Assembly (NCBI GenBank): GCA_964545285.1
Contig: CAZJEW010000040.1
Coordinates: 1-8,982 of the forward strand
Source of the DNA: CAG-1000 sp964545285
Lineage (GTDB): Bacteria > Bacillota_I > Bacilli_A > RF39 > UBA660
DNA: 8,982 nt
Direction of reading: 5' to 3'
The notes under the pieces are model-generated. The model was not told the origin of the DNA. It saw only the letters and a list, made by a program, of their open reading frames with translations, and ran no database searches. Position numbers and translations under genes: made by a program. The first letter of the stretch is position 1; each line of letters opens with the position of its first letter. Below are positions 5,050 to 8,982 of the stretch, piece after piece.

Positions 5050-7470
5050 TTAAGACAATATTACGCCTGCTACAGTAAGAATAATCATTGATGCTAGAGC
5101 AATACATACTATTACTTTAGCTGACCATTTCAACCATGTAGTATAATTTACTTTTGCAAGTGTTAGTCCACCCATAATTGCTCCACAAGTTGGTGTAAAT
5201 AAATTTACAAGTCCATTAGCTGCTACATAAGTCATAATTGTTGTTTCAACACTAAATCCTAATTGTGCAGTTAAAGGTCCCATAATAGGGGTTGACAATG
5301 ATGCTAATCCTGAACTAGATGGTACAAGTACAGATAAGAATACATGTAATATATAGTTTCCTGGAACAAATAATGCTACTGGAGTATTTTTTAATGCTTC
5401 AGCTGCATTAAATATAATATAATTATCTAAATGTGTTGCTTGCATTAATACACTAGCTCCACGGGCAACTGCAACAATCAATACTACAGATAATATATCT
5501 CTAGCACCATTAATAAATTCATCAATTATTTCATTTGTTCTAAATTTATTAATAATACCAATGATAATAGCCATAACGAAGAACCAAGCAGATGCTTCAT
5601 TGAACCACCACCAACCAGCAGGATTACCAAAAATACTTCCTAGTATTGAGAATCCTCCATTTTCAAATGCATCAGCAAATACTGTTACACCTAACATATC
5701 CCAAGGAATAAAGCCAAAAATCATTACTGCAAATGTTAATCCAAATACCCATAATGTAATTTTTTGTCTTACAGTAAGTTTTACATCTTTTAGATCTTTA
5801 GCATTACCTTCTTCAAATTTCTTCATTTTTTCTTGTTCTTGTAATGATAAGAAAGTTGAACCCTTATCCGCTTTAACTTTTTTTGCATACCTCATAACAA
5901 AGAACATTGAAATTCCTAATGAAGTTAACCATAATATAGTTCCTAATGCAATTAATATTCCTTGATTAGCAACTATTCCATCAGGTAATGCAGCTACTGC
6001 TGCTCCCGTAGCGAATGGGTTTATTGTTGAACCAAGAACACCACTTCCAGCACCTAATAATACTGTAGCTGATGCTACTATTGTATCCATTCCTGCAGCT
6101 ACCATAGTAAATGCAAGTAATGCATAGAAACCAACCGTTTCTTCAAGCATTCCATACGTTGTTCCACCTATTGAAAATATTATCATTAGTATAGGAATTA
6201 ATACTAATTCATTTCCTTTAAGTTTCTTAACCAAGACCTTAATTCCTGTTTCTAAAGCCCCTGTTTTAGTTACTATAGCAAGAAAACCACCTAAGATAAG
6301 TACGAAAGTACATACATCTACTGCATCTGCTAATCCCAATATAGGAGATAGTAATACATCGGATAATTTAGCTGCTACTACACCACTACCATCAATTAAT
6401 GTTTCACCATCAAATTGAGCTTCTGGTAGAATAAGAGTAACACCTGCCAATAATATTATTAATATAAATATTATTGTAAATGCAGACATAAATTCTCTTT
6501 TTTTAGTTTGTTTAGCCATTTTTTTTCCTCCTTTTTGACTATTTTGAATTATTGTACCTGTTTTACCAATTAATGCTTCTTTAGCACAATCAAGTGATGT
6601 AATAATACCAATTCCATCTTTATTATAAGATAGATAATCGACACAAGACTCAACCTTAGGAAGCATACTGCCTTTAGCAAATTCATTATCCTTAATATAA
6701 CCTTTTGCTTCTTCAACACTCATTTTATCAATATTTCTTTGATTAGAAGTATTAAATCCTAAAGACACTTTTTCGACAGCAGTTAGAATTAATAGTTTAT
6801 CTGCAGATAATTCTTTTGCTATTAATGCACTTGTTCTATCTTTGTCTATTACTGCATCTATTCCTTTTAAGCCATCATCTTCTTCAATAACTGGTATTCC
6901 TCCACCCCCTCCAACTATAACAATATTACCTTGATCTAACAGGTCTTTAATTAAATCAAGTTCTATTATTCTAATAGGTTTAGGAGAAGGTACAACTCTC
7001 CTATAGCCTCTTCCAGCATCACTTATGAAAGTATACCCTTTCTCCTTATGAATCTTATCAGCTTCTTTAGAAGAATAGAACATTCCAACGGGTTTTGCTG
7101 GATTATCAAAAGCTGGATCTTTTTTATTAACAAGTACTTGTGTAATTATTGTTGCACATTCCTTATTAATATCTCTAGCTTTTAATTCTATTTGAATAGC
7201 TTGTTGTAAATGATAACCTATATATCCTTGAGACATAGCGCCACATTCAGCAAATGGTATTAACGGAGTTCCTCCACCATTATTATAAGAAAAGTCATGT
7301 GCTAAGTTTATCATTCCAACTTGTGGTCCATTACCATGAGTAATAACTAAATTATAGCCTTCTTCTACTAAATCAACTAACGATTTAGCAGTTTCTTTAA
7401 CTAGTTTCAATTGTTCTTCTGGAGTCTTTCCTAAAGCATTTCCTCCTAAAGCAACAACTATTGTTTTCAT
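5050..7470 (-). CDS. arcC: Carbamate kinase fused in frame to a YfcC-family (ArcD-like) transporter
   Basis: One uninterrupted 806-codon frame. Residues 1-309 are a full carbamate kinase, which makes ATP from carbamoyl phosphate and ADP. Its motifs include VALGGNALG, THGNGPQVG, IVGGGGGIPV, DKDRTSALIAKEL, GSMLPKVE and the family end GKTGTII. Residues 318-806 are a full YfcC/DcuC-superfamily membrane protein with about a dozen hydrophobic segments and the motifs GTTYGMLEET, GSGVLGSTINPFATG, VPSSSGLASLSTPIMGP and FTPTCGAIMGG. In arginine deiminase operons this family provides the arginine/ornithine antiporter. The linker (310-317, NSQKGGKK) is encoded by an intact SD, and residue 318 is a Met that would start the free transporter. 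The start is ATG 7470, overlapping arcA's TGA (TGATG); the preceding in-frame TTG is less likely. Domain identities are firm. A true fusion, separate internal translation or a sequence error all remain possible. Confidence 0.9.
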   Translation of the reverse strand: MKTIVVALGGNALGKTPEEQLKLVKETAKSLVDLVEEGYNLVITHGNGPQVGMINLAHDFSYNNGGGTPLIPFAECGAMSQGYIGYHLQQAIQIELKARDINKECATIITQVLVNKKDPAFDNPAKPVGMFYSSKEADKIHKEKGYTFISDAGRGYRRVVPSPKPIRIIELDLIKDLLDQGNIVIVGGGGGIPVIEEDDGLKGIDAVIDKDRTSALIAKELSADKLLILTAVEKVSLGFNTSNQRNIDKMSVEEAKGYIKDNEFAKGSMLPKVESCVDYLSYNKDGIGIITSLDCAKEALIGKTGTIIQNSQKGGKKMAKQTKKREFMSAFTIIFILIILLAGVTLILPEAQFDGETLIDGSGVVAAKLSDVLLSPILGLADAVDVCTFVLILGGFLAIVTKTGALETGIKVLVKKLKGNELVLIPILMIIFSIGGTTYGMLEETVGFYALLAFTMVAAGMDTIVASATVLLGAGSGVLGSTINPFATGAAVAALPDGIVANQGILIALGTILWLTSLGISMFFVMRYAKKVKADKGSTFLSLQEQEKMKKFEEGNAKDLKDVKLTVRQKITLWVFGLTFAVMIFGFIPWDMLGVTVFADAFENGGFSILGSIFGNPAGWWWFNEASAWFFVMAIIIGIINKFRTNEIIDEFINGARDILSVVLIVAVARGASVLMQATHLDNYIIFNAAEALKNTPVALFVPGNYILHVFLSVLVPSSSGLASLSTPIMGPLTAQLGFSVETTIMTYVAANGLVNLFTPTCGAIMGGLTLAKVNYTTWLKWSAKVIVCIALASMIILTVAGVILS
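6517..6532 (-). promoter_or_regulatory. Internal Shine-Dalgarno and ATG for the transporter half
   Basis: AGGAGG (6532-6527), seven A residues and ATG (6519-6517), all within the carbamate kinase-transporter frame. Strength and spacing equal those of the true starts in this window, and the residues after it (MAKQTKKREF) look like a normal cytoplasmic N-terminus before a first membrane helix. It should start a free 489-residue transporter. Confidence 0.8.
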
Positions 7471-8699
7471 CAATCCTCCCTAATTAGTGGCATAGACATA
7501 CATCTAGGTCCACCTCTTCCACGAGAGAGTTCTGCTCCATGCATTTCTAATACTCTAAGACCATGATTCCTTAAAATATCATTAGTTACATTGTTTCTAT
7601 CATAAACAATAACAACTCCAGGAGATATACAAAGTGTATTGCTTCCATCATTCCATTGTTCCCTTTCAGCAGCTATTTTATCTCCACCGGCACATGGTAT
7701 TAAAGTAATATCTTTTTCTAAATATTCTTTTAATATTTTTTCAAGAGAAGCATTTTTCTCTTTAACATTAAAACCACCTTCATCATCACTTTTAATTTCA
7801 AATACCTGCAAAGTATCCATTATTCCAGGATGATAAGTAAATTTATCATAATCAACTTGAGTAAAAACTGTATCTAAATGCATAAAAGCCCTACAATTAG
7901 GTATTACAAATGCAAGAATAGTATCTATAGTAGAATCAGGATCCTCGAAAACATTTTTAGCTAAATTTTCAATTGCTGAAGCTTGAGTTCTTTGAGAAAT
8001 TCCTATAGCTAATATCTTATCATTTAGATTTAAAATGTCTCCTCCTTCAATATGAAATTCACTATATCTATCAAAGTATTTATCAACTTTATCTTTATAA
8101 TCAGGATGATATTCAAAAATATATTCAGCATAAATAGTTTCTCTATTACGAGTAATGGAATACATTTTATTTAAAGAGATACCATTTCCAATTGAAGCAA
8201 AAGGATCACGAGTAAAATATAAATTTGGCATAGGATCTACAACAAAAGAAGTATCCTCTTCAATAGAGTCTACTAAACTTTTACCTTTCCTAGCTTTAGA
8301 TTTTAATACTTCGTTATTTGCAATTCCTTCCATAGTTTTAAGTACTAACAATCTATTGTTTTCAATAGAAGTTAAATAATCATATACAAGCCCTCTATAT
8401 TTAGGTGTCCTAATACCTGCTTCATAAATAAATTGAGTTATAAATTTATTTCTTATCTCATCGTTTATATCTAATACTTCCGTCATTAAATCTTCTAAAT
8501 AAACAACTTCAACACCATTATCTCTCATTATTCTAACAAACTCATCATGCTCCTCTTTAGCGACTGGTAAGTATGGAATGTCATCAAATAAGAGTCTACT
8601 TAAACTATCAGGAGTTAAATTTAATAGTTCTCTTCCAGGTCTATGAACCAACACCTTTTTAAGTGGTTTTATCTCACTTTTTACATTAATAGGATTCAT
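7470..8699 (-). CDS. arcA: Arginine deiminase
   Basis: Hydrolyses arginine to citrulline and ammonia, the first step of the arginine deiminase pathway, in the cytoplasm. The 409 residues are the normal length. By family comparison the catalytic set is present: Asp165 in TRDPFAS, Glu218 in HIEGGD, His274 and Asp276 in HLDTVF, and the nucleophile Cys400 in GGPRCMSMPL near the C-terminus. N-terminal VLVHRPGRE is also typical. The start ATG at 8699 has AGGAGG 6 nt upstream. It is the first gene of a two-reading-frame operon; its TGA stop overlaps the arcC ATG and its last codons (AGG GAG GAT) supply the arcC SD, so translation should be coupled. It has its own extended -10 promoter. Ammonia release would help acid resistance, and ATP would come from the downstream kinase. 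Confidence 0.98.
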   Translation of the reverse strand: MNPINVKSEIKPLKKVLVHRPGRELLNLTPDSLSRLLFDDIPYLPVAKEEHDEFVRIMRDNGVEVVYLEDLMTEVLDINDEIRNKFITQFIYEAGIRTPKYRGLVYDYLTSIENNRLLVLKTMEGIANNEVLKSKARKGKSLVDSIEEDTSFVVDPMPNLYFTRDPFASIGNGISLNKMYSITRNRETIYAEYIFEYHPDYKDKVDKYFDRYSEFHIEGGDILNLNDKILAIGISQRTQASAIENLAKNVFEDPDSTIDTILAFVIPNCRAFMHLDTVFTQVDYDKFTYHPGIMDTLQVFEIKSDDEGGFNVKEKNASLEKILKEYLEKDITLIPCAGGDKIAAEREQWNDGSNTLCISPGVVIVYDRNNVTNDILRNHGLRVLEMHGAELSRGRGGPRCMSMPLIRED

Positions 8700-8705
8700 A
8701 TGTGT

Positions 8706-8711
8706 CCTCCT
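8706..8711 (-). promoter_or_regulatory. arcA ribosome binding site
   Basis: AGGAGG, 6 nt before the ATG at 8699. This is the strongest possible SD and fixes the arcA start. Confidence 0.85.
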
Positions 8712-8715
8712 TATT

Positions 8716-8754
8716 CTTATTATAAATTGATTATATCATAAGAAAAATAATAAG
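8716..8754. repeat. Inverted repeat around the arcA promoter (candidate operator)
   Basis: A perfect 8-bp repeat, CTTATTAT at 8716-8723 and ATAATAAG at 8747-8754, with centres 31 bp apart, about three helical turns. The arms flank the -10 element, one over the predicted transcription start and one overlapping the -35. The arms are purely A/T apart from one C/G pair, so chance is a real possibility. I see no clear ArgR or CRP/FNR-type box. Confidence 0.35.
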
Positions 8755-8758
8755 TAAA
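8730..8758 (-). promoter_or_regulatory. arc operon promoter (extended -10)
   Basis: -35 TTTACT (8758-8753), a 17-nt spacer and -10 TATAAT (8735-8730), preceded by TGA (8738-8736) to give the extended -10 TGATATAAT. The predicted start near 8723 gives a leader of about 24 nt to the arcA ATG. Confidence 0.8.
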
Positions 8759-8821
8759 TCATTTTGATATTTTTAAAATAAAAACTAATTACCATCATAA
8801 AAAGATTATCATATTAAATAA

Positions 8822-8854
8822 AACCCTAATTCAGTATAAAATTGAATCAAGGTT
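8822..8854 (-). terminator. Hairpin terminator upstream of arcA, minus-strand specific
   Basis: As minus-strand RNA, AACCUUGAUUCA (8854-8843) pairs with UGAAUUAGGGUU (8833-8822) over all 12 positions, two of them G-U, and is followed by UUUUAUUU. As plus-strand RNA the same two positions become C-A mismatches. It probably ends transcription coming from the right, ahead of the separate arc promoter. Confidence 0.65.
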
Positions 8855-8886
8855 CTAAATATTTTTTATATAACATTTAATATTAG

Positions 8887-8931
8887 TTAACTTCTCCAAA
8901 TTTTTCTTACATTACCAGTAACTTTTATCAT
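8887..8931 (-). CDS. Candidate 14-residue small ORF with strong ribosome binding site
   Basis: ATG (8931-8929) to TAA (8889-8887) encodes MIKVTGNVRKIWRS, a basic peptide. AGGAGG at 8945-8940 is 8 nt upstream, as good as any RBS in the window, and a minus-strand terminator follows (8822-8854). It could be a small peptide gene, the tail end of an operon that continues right of the window, or the remnant of a longer gene cut short by the TAA. After the stop I see no continuation of coding sequence. Length alone gives no statistical support, so confidence is low. Confidence 0.35.
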   Translation of the reverse strand: MIKVTGNVRKIWRS

Positions 8932-8982
8932 ATAAGATACCTCCTAATATCTTTAAGTAAATATTAACACATATTTTTCACA

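Noticed and set aside
5561..5965. Plus-strand open frame opposite the transporter
   Set aside because: Antisense to strongly conserved membrane segments; no SD and no recognisable motif.
7639..8379. Two short plus-strand frames opposite arcA (7639-7833, 8155-8379)
   Set aside because: Both fall inside arcA coding sequence and lack start signals.
8753..8770. ATCA-TTT-TGAT near the arc -35 as a CRP/FNR-type box
   Set aside because: Arms are only 4 bp with a 3-bp gap, unlike the TTGAT-N4-ATCAA or TGTGA-N6-TCACA spacing of known sites.

Overview
This window is a strongly AT-rich, densely coded piece of a bacterial chromosome. It has purine-rich AGGAGG-type ribosome binding sites, sigma-A-like promoters, a T-box riboswitch and a YtxG/YtxH pair, all of which point to Bacillota, class Bacilli. 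TGA is used as a real stop (arcA ends in TGA and Trp is read from TGG), so this is genetic code 11 and not a code-4 mollicute. My inference, from composition and small-gene style only, is an uncultured gut-type Bacilli of the RF39/Erysipelotrichia kind. I see no phage, transposon, CRISPR array, rRNA or tRNA.

Layout, left to right. Positions 1-179 are non-coding and hold a strong bidirectional terminator (30-56). proS (180-1598, minus) encodes a short archaeal/eukaryote-like prolyl-tRNA synthetase behind a complete T-box leader (about 1601-1801) with a CCU (Pro) specifier and its own promoter. Upstream of it on the same strand lies a compact cluster: ytxH-like (1837-2268), a DUF948/YtxG-like membrane protein (2261-2554), an acidic protein of unknown function (2554-3351), a small lipoprotein (3371-3994) and trmB (4029-4643). 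Two good promoters, at 4661-4689 and 4014-4042, drive this cluster, and both imply unusually short 5' leaders. Diverging from trmB is a 91-residue Asn/Gln-rich protein with a coiled-coil tail (4712-4987, plus). A 14-bp hairpin (4994-5024) serves as a shared terminator with the convergent arginine deiminase operon.

The arginine deiminase operon (8699 to 5050, minus) consists of arcA followed by one continuous 806-codon reading frame. That frame joins a complete carbamate kinase to a complete YfcC-family transporter, probably the arginine/ornithine antiporter. The junction keeps a perfect Shine-Dalgarno sequence and an ATG in frame, so it looks like two genes that lost the stop codon between them. 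No ornithine carbamoyltransferase gene (arcB) lies in this operon, which is bounded by a promoter and a terminator. Upstream of arcA (8700-8982) are an extended -10 promoter flanked by an inverted repeat, a hairpin that pairs fully only as minus-strand RNA, and a 14-codon open frame with an excellent ribosome binding site.

Functionally the window joins translation and tRNA maintenance (ProRS, TrmB), a small envelope-associated cluster (lipoprotein, acidic protein, YtxG, YtxH) and fermentative arginine catabolism (ArcA, ArcC-ArcD). The observation most worth following is the ArcC-transporter reading frame, with its internal start and A8 run.
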